Source of the DNA: Aquipseudomonas guryensis
GTDB lineage: Bacteria > Pseudomonadota > Gammaproteobacteria > Pseudomonadales > Pseudomonadaceae
DNA length: 64,000 nucleotides
Assembly (NCBI RefSeq): GCF_014164785.1
Contig: NZ_JACJFN010000001.1
Span: 1,612,001-1,676,000, forward strand
Direction of reading: 5' to 3'
A program made the translations under genes and the position numbers. Under the pieces are notes generated by a model. That model had not been told where the DNA came from. It made no database searches and saw nothing but the letters and a program-made list of their open reading frames with translations. Shown piece after piece: positions 8,225 through 14,662 of the stretch; position 1 is the stretch's first letter; each line of letters begins with the position of its first letter.

Positions 8225-9036
8225 TCTTCTTCCAGCCTGCTCTCGTCGGGCTGTACCGTAGTGCCGGTCATTGAAACAGCTTTGGTAGTCTGATCCTTGA
8301 GCCGATATGCCACAAATCGGTGCTCGGTACCTGCGCGCGGGTTGGGCACGCGCTCTGCGCGCAGTTCATTCGTGCGTAGGTCAAAGTTGTAGCCAACCAC
8401 CAGCGTCTCAGCTTCGGTGCGTGTGAGGTTTCCTACCACCTGGTACCGCTCATCATTCCCGAAGTTTTCCGGCAGGATAAGAGTCATCAGGCCCGTGGTG
8501 CCTTCGGTCAACGCGAAGGGCGTCGGAGCAACATACATCTTCCGGTCTCGGATCATGATGTCACCGTATGTGCCAAAGCCCTTCACGCTTTTATTTTTGT
8601 GGACATAGTCATGATCAGCGTTAAGGAAGTCTCCGTGGCACACCACAAGGTCAACGACAGGGTACTGCTTGCGGCCATTGCCCTGCTCTTCATAACCAGA
8701 TAGGTCGGCGGGATAGCGTCCGAATACGTAGAAAATTTGACGGCCGTTGTGGTAGCCAGTTGGTACTTGGCTGTTTGAGTCGTAATCGCGCTCGCGTCCT
8801 GGCCATGCCAGGCCCTTAATTTCATAACCTTCGGTGTATTCCACCAGGCTGAAATCAGGGTAGGTGTTGCGGCCGGAACCCTCGAAGTGCATTTCCAGGC
8901 TCTGGAGACGCTTCTGAAACCAATTCTGGAAGTGGAACTCCTTGTCCTTCGCCGAGACTGACTCGATTAGCTCACCGGCTTGGACTGCCTGAACGCATTT
9001 CTCGAACACGTCAAACGCGGTTGTCTTCTGGGTCAT
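8221..9036 (-). CDS. Putative PD-(D/E)XK restriction endonuclease partnered with the methyltransferase
   Basis: 271 residues with no family I can name with certainty. Residues 60-74 read PDFSLVEYTEGYEIK: a PD followed by E-x-K with typical spacing for the PD-(D/E)XK nuclease core, and the following stretch is mixed beta/alpha. With the 4-bp coupled methyltransferase downstream, a type II-like restriction enzyme is the natural reading. The start at 9036 is chosen over an upstream one at 9150 because AAGGA lies 5 nt before ATG and the protein then starts at the conserved-looking helical region. Nuclease activity is inferred from motif and context only. Confidence 0.72.
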   Translation of the reverse strand: MTQKTTAFDVFEKCVQAVQAGELIESVSAKDKEFHFQNWFQKRLQSLEMHFEGSGRNTYPDFSLVEYTEGYEIKGLAWPGRERDYDSNSQVPTGYHNGRQIFYVFGRYPADLSGYEEQGNGRKQYPVVDLVVCHGDFLNADHDYVHKNKSVKGFGTYGDIMIRDRKMYVAPTPFALTEGTTGLMTLILPENFGNDERYQVVGNLTRTEAETLVVGYNFDLRTNELRAERVPNPRAGTEHRFVAYRLKDQTTKAVSMTGTTVQPDESRLEEE

Positions 9037-9406
9037 GTTATTCCTTAAATGAGTGCGCCATGCGCCACGACATCGCACATAGCCAGGCGATTTCTGCTCT
9101 ATTTGTTCCAAAATGATTTCAGAGGTTTTCCGCCAACTCCCATTCTTCACTCGACTGGACGCGGTTCCTAACCCTTAGCGAAAAAGCATCGGCCATCTTA
9201 ACAGCCGGAACGCTCAAACCCCAGGGTGGCAAGGGCCATTAGGCTGGTCGACAGGTCGTCGCCGCTGTTGGTCTAGCGCTTGATGATGTGTACCGCTCGC
9301 AGCCAGTTTCCCGAATGGAGGCATCACATTACGACGGGGTCTTTAGGGCGCGCGTCTTCACAGGATTACTAACGCATAGGGACCTTTGATGGCTCTTCGG
9401 GTTAGC
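9037..9406. other. Gene-free interval
   Basis: No intact gene is seen. The part next to 9036 must hold the promoter of the nuclease-methyltransferase pair. On the minus strand 9198-9272 translates into about 24 protein-like residues bounded by stops, possibly a gene remnant, but too short to identify. No repeat or terminator stands out. Confidence 0.5.
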
Positions 9407-9712
9407 TCAAACTATCCAATGAGGCGGAACCTCGATCCCGAAATTTTTAGCCACTGTCTTTAATGCGGCCACTATCTCTGTATGCCTTGCGTAGTCGGCT
9501 GTGCCCCACTGAGCCCGGCGCTCAAGTAGAGATTTCAGCTCATCGAGATTGTACATTCCCAACCGATGAAAATTGCCCCAGCTCGGTATTCCAAAAAGGT
9601 TATAGATCACAGTGGTTGCATCACGCTCGCTGGCTAGCCGCTTGCTGCCAGTTAGCTTTGTTGCCGCGCTTTCGGCGTCGTCACGGTCGTCATAGACGTT
9701 CAGTAGCTTCAT
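9407..9712 (-). CDS. Hypothetical protein, palindrome-associated gene 1
   Basis: 101 residues, starting MKLLNVYDDRDDAESAATKL if ATG 9712 is used. An upstream ATG at 9778 in the same frame would add 22 residues; neither start has a strong ribosome binding site. The protein looks soluble and helical, with no transmembrane segment or recognisable motif; the middle YNLFGIPSWGNFHRLG is the most distinctive part. Its upstream region (9849-9911) carries two of the four TTTTCGCG/CGCGAAAA palindromes in this island. Function unknown; the shared operator suggests coregulation with the gene at 9962-10390. Confidence 0.6.
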   Translation of the reverse strand: MKLLNVYDDRDDAESAATKLTGSKRLASERDATTVIYNLFGIPSWGNFHRLGMYNLDELKSLLERRAQWGTADYARHTEIVAALKTVAKNFGIEVPPHWIV

Positions 9713-9848
9713 ACAGATAGAGTGTCTTTCTAGCAAATTAGAAGGTTCAGTGTGGTGCTGGAACCGTGTCAAGGTCATTGTCTGCAAGTGTTCTTTAGGG
9801 GGCAAAGGCTTACCGCACGATGCTGTCGGTTCGGTTCTCTGCGCTAAG

Positions 9849-9911
9849 ATTTTCGCGTACGCGAAAATAGCTGTGTGACTGATTGGTCATATTTTTTCGC
9901 GTCCGCGAAAA
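9849..9911. promoter_or_regulatory. Palindrome pair 1 (TTTTCGCG-nn-CGCGAAAA)
   Basis: Two 18-bp palindromes with arms TTTTCGCG and CGCGAAAA. Copy one (9850-9867, centre TA) extends to a perfect 20-bp palindrome at 9849-9868; copy two is at 9894-9911 (centre TC). Centres are 44 bp apart. They lie between the stop of the 9962-10390 gene and the start of the 9407-9712 gene, so they probably act on the latter. The form is that of binding sites for a dimeric repressor or activator; the protein is unknown. Confidence 0.65.
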
Positions 9912-9961
9912 TCTCAGATGCATGATACCCATGTTCTGAGCCGAGACCGCCCCTCCTTGTT

Positions 9962-10390
9962 TCAGACCGCACCTTCCGAGCGCAGGTCTTCTAGCGTTTG
10001 GTTGTACAGCTCGTCGATGTGCTGTGAAAACTCACCTGGCCCCATACGGGCAAGGCCAGAAAGATAGTCTTCGCCTTCGGGGGTAGCTTTTTCAGCGGGC
10101 CAGGTGGCGCTCACATGGGCGGCCGTGTGGCGAAGCTCGGCAATGTTGCGCTGCTCGGTGGAGGCACATGGCAGGGACTCCAAGGCGGCTGCGATGGCCA
10201 GCAGCTTGACCTTGTAGCGCTCTATCGACTCATCAGCAGTCTCTCCTGGCACGACGATGAATGACATCAGCTCATTCTCTTCATTGGTTGCAAGCCAGAG
10301 CGTCCGATTCAGCTCGTCCCTTTCTGCAAACCGCTCTTGGTACTCGATTAGCAGCCGGGTAAAGAGGTGATCCTTCTCTTCCTGGGCCAT
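9962..10390 (-). CDS. Hypothetical protein, palindrome-associated gene 2
   Basis: 142 residues starting MAQEEKDHLFTRLLIEYQ. The start at 10390 has an excellent GGGGGAG ribosome binding site. The protein is acidic and mostly helical, with no transmembrane segment, zinc motif or recognisable enzyme signature. It is bracketed by palindrome pairs: 10456-10510 upstream and 9849-9911 downstream. It also lies on the other side of the nic-like sequence from the trbJ-like operon. I do not recognise it; an accessory transfer or regulatory role would fit the position but is not shown by the sequence. Confidence 0.68.
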   Translation of the reverse strand: MAQEEKDHLFTRLLIEYQERFAERDELNRTLWLATNEENELMSFIVVPGETADESIERYKVKLLAIAAALESLPCASTEQRNIAELRHTAAHVSATWPAEKATPEGEDYLSGLARMGPGEFSQHIDELYNQTLEDLRSEGAV

Positions 10391-10455
10391 TGGTTCTCCC
10401 CCTTGAATGTTGACCAGCAGGCGTATGCCTGCGGCTAGGCTATCTGCCAAGTTTA

Positions 10456-10510
10456 TTTTCGCGTCCGCGAAAAATCATAAATATGCGCAAGATTTTCGCG
10501 GACGCGAAAA
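10456..10510. promoter_or_regulatory. Palindrome pair 2 (TTTTCGCG-nn-CGCGAAAA)
   Basis: TTTTCGCGTCCGCGAAAA at 10456-10473 and its exact reverse complement TTTTCGCGGACGCGAAAA at 10493-10510; centres 37 bp apart. Both are upstream of the gene starting at 10390. Together with 9849-9911 they make four copies within 700 bp, each before a minus-strand gene. Confidence 0.68.
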
Positions 10511-10576
10511 TTTGATCAGTCCGCATATGGTTCTCCACTTGTAAGCAGATGTCAGTGGCATGCCTAGTAGTTATGT

Positions 10577-10605
10577 CAGGATTGCCGCTCGCCGACCTAT
10601 CCTGC
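10577..10605 (+). other. Candidate origin of transfer (IncP/RP4-like nic site)
   Basis: The plus strand at 10595-10605 reads ACCTATCCTGC, identical over 11 bases to my recollection of the RP4 nic region and a full match to the IncP-type nic consensus YATCCTG/Y (10598-10605, predicted nick between G10604 and C10605). A CAGGAT copy at 10577-10582 forms an inverted repeat with ATCCTG (10599-10604). The site lies in a gene-free 500-bp interval just before a trbJ-trbK-trbL-like operon. A plus-strand nick would send that operon and then the integrase in first. Relaxase not seen in the window. Confidence 0.55.
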
Positions 10606-10640
10606 ACTAGTAAATTTCCTCATCTTTGATGTGTAGGCAG

Positions 10641-10726
10641 ATGCGATACAAAAAGAATACAAAAGGAATGCAGGAAGGATGCGTGGGGATGCAGAAAGAA
10701 TACAGAAAAGATGCAGAGCTAATACA
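10641..10726 (+). repeat. 11-bp-phased ATRCA repeat array beside the nic-like site
   Basis: ATACA, ATGCA or ATGCG pentamers start at 10646, 10657, 10668, 10679, 10689, 10700, 10711 and 10722 (plus ATGCG at 10641), that is every 11 bp with a single 10-bp step. The spacers are A/G-rich (AAAAG, GGAAG, GAAAG), so A-tracts are in helical phase and the DNA is probably bent. It begins 36 bp after the nic-like site and ends 168 bp before the trbJ-like gene. It could be wrapped by an accessory relaxosome protein, as TraK does at RP4 oriT, or act as an activator array. Confidence 0.7.
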
Positions 10727-10893
10727 GATATAAAGCGCTTTCAGGGTGTGCCAAAGAAGCTTAAGTTTTAGAAGCGTCATTGTGTGGTTGTTTCATGTAC
10801 TTCCCCTGGCATCCTTTTTTCCAAGTTTGGTGGAAGTAATTTATATTTGCTGTTTAACTGCTGTGCGAGATTGGTTTTTATGGGTAATTAATT

Positions 10894-11607
10894 ATGAATG
10901 CTTACGCTAAATTACTAATAAGGTGTTTGGGTAGTGGTCTGGTCTTTACGGCTTTGGTAGGCCATCAAGCGGCCAGCGCTGGGATACCTGTTATAGATGG
11001 AGTGTCCAATGGCATGCGAGTTGCGGAGTTTGCGCAAACCGTTGTGCAGTGGGGAAAGGAAATTGCCGAAATGCAGGCCCAATATGAACAGCTGGTTCAG
11101 CAACACCAGCAGATGCAGGATACGCATAACAGCATGAATGGCAGTCGTGGTATGGGCAGTTTGTCTAGAAGCGATTACGAATATCTAGCGGGTGAGTGGC
11201 AATCTGTAATGGGGGAGGCAGATTACAGCGCAGTACTTGATGTGGCGCAGATTTTTGGGGCGGAAGAAACTGGATTGTCAATGGATGGTGACGCTATGCG
11301 CGTGTATCAGGATTCACAGCGTCAGAACGCTTTGAGCCTGTCGCTGAGCGAAGATGGGTACAACCAAGTCAGTGCCAGGTTTAGGTCGTTGAACGAGCTG
11401 TTGGAAAAAGTAAATGGTGCTGTGGAACTTAAGGATATCCAGGATTTGCAAGCCAGAATACAGGGCGAGCAAATGCTACTGCAGAACGAGCAGAACAAAA
11501 TTGCGCTATTGGCACAGTTGCATTCTGGCCAGCGCGAGGTGCTGGATCAGCAATCCAGAGAAGTTGCAATTAAAACCGGTGGGTTTGTTAAGCGTGAGGG
11601 CTGGTAA
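10894..11607 (+). CDS. trbJ: TrbJ/VirB5-family conjugal transfer protein
   Basis: 237 residues. Residues 1-29 form a signal peptide ending AASA, followed by the family-typical GIPVIDG start and a glutamine-rich helix QWGKEIAEMQAQYEQLVQQH. A second coiled-coil-like region lies at about 165-215. VirB5/TrbJ proteins are periplasmic, pilus-tip or adhesin-like parts of type IV secretion systems. First gene of a tight plus-strand operon (2 bp to the next gene). No VirB4, VirB8-10 or coupling protein accompanies it here. Its C-terminus ends FVKREGW, nearly the same as the end of the next protein. The upstream region holds the phased repeat array and nic-like site. Confidence 0.8.
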   Translation: MNAYAKLLIRCLGSGLVFTALVGHQAASAGIPVIDGVSNGMRVAEFAQTVVQWGKEIAEMQAQYEQLVQQHQQMQDTHNSMNGSRGMGSLSRSDYEYLAGEWQSVMGEADYSAVLDVAQIFGAEETGLSMDGDAMRVYQDSQRQNALSLSLSEDGYNQVSARFRSLNELLEKVNGAVELKDIQDLQARIQGEQMLLQNEQNKIALLAQLHSGQREVLDQQSREVAIKTGGFVKREGW

Positions 11608-11609
11608 GT

Positions 11610-11840
11610 ATGAAAGGAATTATGCTTTTAGCAATGGCGTCTTTGTTGCTCATGGGCTGCAACGAGGGCGCTCCGTATGTTGATAATCCATCAAAAATCA
11701 TTTTGGATGGAAAGGCATACACTCAGCAAGAATACCTGAGGCGGTTTTGTACAGAGGCGCCTGGTGATCCTGAATGCTTAAAAGTATCCGCAGCCATGGG
11801 CAGGGATTCTGCTGAATTCGTCAAGCGTAAAGGATGGTAG
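11610..11840 (+). CDS. Small lipoprotein, TrbK/EexN-like entry-exclusion candidate
   Basis: 76 residues with a lipoprotein signal: hydrophobic core and LLMGC lipobox, Cys17 as the lipidated residue. The mature part has two cysteines (FCTEAPGDPEC), as in EexN-type proteins. Its position between a TrbJ-like and a TrbL-like gene is that of trbK in RP4, whose product is the entry-exclusion lipoprotein. A VirB7-like structural role is the alternative. The C-terminus ends FVKRKGW, matching FVKREGW of the upstream protein although the codons differ. The stop is 4 bp before the next start. Confidence 0.72.
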   Translation: MKGIMLLAMASLLLMGCNEGAPYVDNPSKIILDGKAYTQQEYLRRFCTEAPGDPECLKVSAAMGRDSAEFVKRKGW

Positions 11841-11844
11841 CGAA

Positions 11845-12909
11845 ATGGACGATGCCGAATTTGGATTTTTTAATCGAATATTCTCTGAGCTAGATACTGC
11901 TCTGGTGGTATATGTCAGTGACGTCGTCGCTGGTGTAATAGGTTCGCTTGGGTCCGTGACTGCGCAGTTGTTAGTACTCTATTTCATTATTCATGGATTC
12001 ATGATGATGCGAGGAATGATTGAAGAACCGGTTACGGACTTTGCATGGAGGGTGGTGCGGCTTTCCATCATCACTGGAATCGCTCTGAACGTAGGCTATT
12101 ACAATAGTGCTGTAGTCGACTTTATTTGGCGTTTCCCCGAGGCACTTGCAGCGCTCGTCGTTCAAGGGGCGGCTGGTTCGGGATCTGCGTCATACCTCGA
12201 TAGCCTAATGTCGCAGATGTATTCGCTAGGCACTGCGTTCTGGGCCAAAGGTACTGCTTCGACTATCCCGCATGTCGGATTGATTCTTTGTGCTATTGCG
12301 GTTTGGGTTGTTGGTTTGGCTCTGACGGTTTACGCAGCATTTCTCTTGTGTTTGTCTAAATTTATGTTGGCCATTTTACTTGCCCTGGGGCCGATATTTA
12401 TAGTTTTGCTGATGTTCGATTCAACGAAACGATTTTTTGAGAGCTGGCTGGGGCAGGCGCTAAATTATGGTTTTGTAGTTGTACTTGCAGGTGCGTGTAT
12501 AAAGCTAGTTATGGCTGTGCTTGAAATGTATCTTCTGGAAGGTGGCGCGGCAATAAGGCTTGATCCGCAAGTAAGTGACATTGTGCCAGCAGCAGCTATT
12601 TGTGCTATCGGATCGCTCCTGCTTGCACAGGTTAACTCTGTTGCGTCTGCTTTAGGTGGTGGTGTTGCGATTACTACTTTAGGTGCTGCGGGCGCAGTTT
12701 ATAGTAAGGCTAAAGGCGGAGTGGTTGGTGCAAAAGATATTGCTTCAGGGAAAACTCTGTCTGATATGCGCGCCGCTCGGCGTCAAAAGGAAAGTAATGC
12801 AAGGTGGGCAAGCCAAAATCCAGGTAAAACTGCAAGAGCTGCCGGTATTCCTATGGCGGCATATAGGCAGTTAACTGCGTCGCGTTTTAATAGGGTGTCA
12901 CGGAGCTAG
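11845..12909 (+). CDS. trbL: TrbL/VirB6-family inner-membrane protein
   Basis: 354 residues with about six transmembrane segments between residues 20 and 270, including LGSVTAQLLVLYFIIHGFMM, HVGLILCAIAVWVVGLAL and the family-typical LSKFMLAILLALGPIFIVLL with FWAKG just before. The last 70 residues are basic and soluble. VirB6/TrbL proteins form part of the inner-membrane channel of type IV secretion systems; in F-like systems the equivalent protein (TraG) is also the target of entry exclusion. Third gene of the orphan operon. Its pairing with an exclusion-type lipoprotein fits a module that swaps specificity of a helper system. Confidence 0.85.
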   Translation: MDDAEFGFFNRIFSELDTALVVYVSDVVAGVIGSLGSVTAQLLVLYFIIHGFMMMRGMIEEPVTDFAWRVVRLSIITGIALNVGYYNSAVVDFIWRFPEALAALVVQGAAGSGSASYLDSLMSQMYSLGTAFWAKGTASTIPHVGLILCAIAVWVVGLALTVYAAFLLCLSKFMLAILLALGPIFIVLLMFDSTKRFFESWLGQALNYGFVVVLAGACIKLVMAVLEMYLLEGGAAIRLDPQVSDIVPAAAICAIGSLLLAQVNSVASALGGGVAITTLGAAGAVYSKAKGGVVGAKDIASGKTLSDMRAARRQKESNARWASQNPGKTARAAGIPMAAYRQLTASRFNRVSRS

Positions 12910-12916
12910 GTGGAAT

Positions 12917-13219
12917 ATGGTCTTGCCTGCGTTTTTCGTCGCTTTAGCGGTAACCTTCTTAGTGGCTGCTCTGGCGCGTAAAAGCATCAGTTTTTTTCGT
13001 GCTGCACTGAGTGCTGAAAGAATAGCTGCACAAACAGCGAATTGTTTTCTGCTGAGTATTTGCTTGCTTGTAACGTGGATAGCCGTCTTGCAGGCTTGTG
13101 TTGACGTGGTCAAGGGGGATTCGTTAAGCGAACTGCTGAGTGTTTTTGCATTCTATGTTGCGTTGGCTTTTCTCTTGTTTAACAAGCTTCGACGCCCCAA
13201 TGAGACTAGACCGATCTAA
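12917..13219 (+). CDS. Small three-helix membrane protein of the transfer operon
   Basis: 100 residues, three predicted membrane helices: VLPAFFVALAVTFLVAAL, CFLLSICLLVTWIAVLQACV and SVFAFYVALAFLLFNKL, with basic residues after the first and last helix. ATG 12917 has GTGGA 5 nt upstream and follows the trbL-like stop by 7 bp, so it is the last gene of the operon before a terminator. I do not recognise a family. A role as an accessory or immunity membrane protein of the module is possible but only inferred from position. Confidence 0.72.
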   Translation: MVLPAFFVALAVTFLVAALARKSISFFRAALSAERIAAQTANCFLLSICLLVTWIAVLQACVDVVKGDSLSELLSVFAFYVALAFLLFNKLRRPNETRPI

Positions 13220-13249
13220 CTTCGAGTTGCGTCGGTTGTGAATTACTTG

Positions 13250-13276
13250 AAAGCTCTCATTTTCGAGGGCTTTTTT
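13250..13276 (+). terminator. Intrinsic terminator of the trbJKL-like operon
   Basis: AAAGCTCTC (13250-13258) pairs with GAGGGCTTT (13265-13273) with one G-T wobble around a 6-nt loop, followed by a T-run to 13276. It overlaps the last codons of the convergent higA-like gene. Confidence 0.85.
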
Positions 13277-13520
13277 GTTGCTCCTGCCAAAGATCATAAG
13301 CAGCTTGCTGGGCTATCCAATGGCCGGCTCTGCCCAGGCCCGCTAATTCGAGCTGTGCAGCGAGTTCGTTGCTTACTGGAGCTTGGCACAGCATGACTGC
13401 TGAAAGTGATCTGGGAGGGCACCCCATGCGTTTAGCCAGGCTTGCCGCTGTTAGTCCCAGTGCTGGAAGTATGTCTTCCCGTAAGGATTCGCCGGGGTGT
13501 GGCGGGTTGTGCATGGGCAT
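13257..13520 (-). CDS. HigA-like XRE-family antitoxin, no adjacent toxin
   Basis: 87 residues beginning MPMHNPPHPGESLREDILPA, the hallmark start of HigA-family addiction-module antitoxins, followed by the XRE helix-turn-helix and the closing LGRAGHWIAQQAAYDLWQ helix. The start at 13520 is chosen because AGGAG lies 5 nt upstream; an ATG at 13574 is in frame but has its GGAGG too close. HigB normally lies directly upstream of higA, but the next gene upstream (13591-14421) is not HigB-like. It may have been freed as a stand-alone regulator, possibly of the element's own promoters. Confidence 0.82.
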   Translation of the reverse strand: MPMHNPPHPGESLREDILPALGLTAASLAKRMGCPPRSLSAVMLCQAPVSNELAAQLELAGLGRAGHWIAQQAAYDLWQEQQKSPRK

Positions 13521-13590
13521 ATGAACTCCTGCATAGATTGTGCGCATCGCGGCGTACGCAAGGTGAGTAGCCATGCCTCCCCGGAGCTAT

Positions 13591-14421
13591 TCATTGGGTA
13601 AGGCTGCGGCCAAGTCCAGCCTTTAAGCCTTTCAAATGTGCCATCGCTACTTCGTTGGCTGCCATAGGTCTGGCTGGCACAGCTACCTGATCACGCTTTT
13701 GGCGGTCTTTGGCTGGCTGCTTATGGGTCGGACAAAACTGACCTTTCTCATAGCGCTTCAGCAGTCCAAAAAGCCATCGGATGGGTGTCGTACGGATGAC
13801 CCCTCCTTGTGACAATGCACCTGCCAACTCGTCCAGTAGTGCTTGGGCGTCCTCGATTGGTATTGCTGATAGAGCCTTGTCTACTGCTGGTCTGTCGCTG
13901 GCGGATATCCCCACGGGGTACTCCAGGACAGCATGAGCGGGTGATTGCACACCTTCAAACGGCTTTGTAGTAGTAGTTCTTTTTTCTCTTAGTACTTGTT
14001 TTGTATCTGTACTTAGTAGCGTCGGGTCTTCCGAAGACGGAGGCACCGTATTCGGGTTTTCCGTTTCTGGTTCCACCACGTACGGAAAACCCGAACGTGG
14101 TTGTGTAGGTGCTGGGAGGGTAGGGGTATCGGAGACCTCCCACAGCGTGCTGCTGAATCGGCCGTGTGTACCTCGCTCTCGCGTGATAAGCAGATAGCCG
14201 GCGTTCTCTAGTTCTTTTGCTCGGGCTCTGGTCGCGTCGCGGCCGCAAGACTTTTGCTTAGCAAGATGGCAAAGGCGCAGTCTGAAATCATCTGGCAGCG
14301 AGAGTATGTAAACCAGAAGGCCAAGGGCTCCCCATGAGATACGGCTATCGCGTATCAAATCATTAGGCAGGGTAGTAAAGTCCCTTCGGACTTTGCGCTT
14401 GATAATAACAGTGTCAGACAT
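13591..14421 (-). CDS. Replication-type helix-turn-helix protein of the island
   Basis: 276 residues. The N-terminal 95 residues (RRDFTTLPNDLIRDSRISWG, then a winged-helix pattern with SCGRDATRARAKELENAGYL) resemble the DNA-binding domain of phage and plasmid replication-initiation proteins and of HTH proteins common in Pseudomonas integrative elements. The middle (about 100-165) is a low-complexity, Pro/Thr-rich linker, and the C-terminal part (170-276) is helical. It follows the excisionase-like gene by only 4 bp, so both share a transcript. Replication of the excised form is a reasonable guess; catalytic motifs are not evident. Confidence 0.68.
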   Translation of the reverse strand: MSDTVIIKRKVRRDFTTLPNDLIRDSRISWGALGLLVYILSLPDDFRLRLCHLAKQKSCGRDATRARAKELENAGYLLITRERGTHGRFSSTLWEVSDTPTLPAPTQPRSGFPYVVEPETENPNTVPPSSEDPTLLSTDTKQVLREKRTTTTKPFEGVQSPAHAVLEYPVGISASDRPAVDKALSAIPIEDAQALLDELAGALSQGGVIRTTPIRWLFGLLKRYEKGQFCPTHKQPAKDRQKRDQVAVPARPMAANEVAMAHLKGLKAGLGRSLTQ

Positions 14422-14425
14422 GCAC

Positions 14426-14662
14426 TTAGGCCCTGATGCCGCTTGCTGCAGTAGAGAGCTCTAAAGCGTCTTGAACTTGTAGAGTCCTAAAGTAAACGCG
14501 ACGGCCTATACGAACCATTGTCGGTTTTAGTTTTCTCGATAGGTCAGTGTCCGAGTAAAGCGAGACGCGCAGGCCGTCCGCTGATCGGTTGAGCAGTTCA
14601 GCAATGTTTGCAAGGCTCATTAATGGGCCGAAGCGTGAGAGAAGATATTCTTCCGTAGACAT
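14426..14662 (-). CDS. Small HTH protein, excisionase (recombination directionality factor) candidate
   Basis: 78 residues. MSLANIAELLNRSADGLRVS is an excisionase/AlpA-like helix-turn-helix, followed by a basic wing (LKPTMVRIGRRVYFRTLQV). Size, fold and location between the integrase and the replication-type gene fit an Xis/AlpA recombination directionality factor. AAGGTG lies 6 nt before ATG 14662. The AT-rich region directly upstream has TTGATGTT repeats that could be its binding sites. Confidence 0.72.
   Translation of the reverse strand: MSTEEYLLSRFGPLMSLANIAELLNRSADGLRVSLYSDTDLSRKLKPTMVRIGRRVYFRTLQVQDALELSTAASGIRA

Noticed and set aside
9198..9272. Short minus-strand segment with protein-like residues between stops
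   Set aside because: Only about 24 codons; could be a gene remnant but cannot be told from chance.
10456..10510. Palindromes as intrinsic terminators
   Set aside because: They are upstream of start codons, symmetrical with A/T ends on both sides, and come in pairs; a regulator site fits better.
10641..10726. Phased repeat array as a CRISPR
   Set aside because: Units are 5 bp and spaced 11 bp, with no 25-40 bp repeats or unique spacers. No CRISPR array is seen anywhere in the window.
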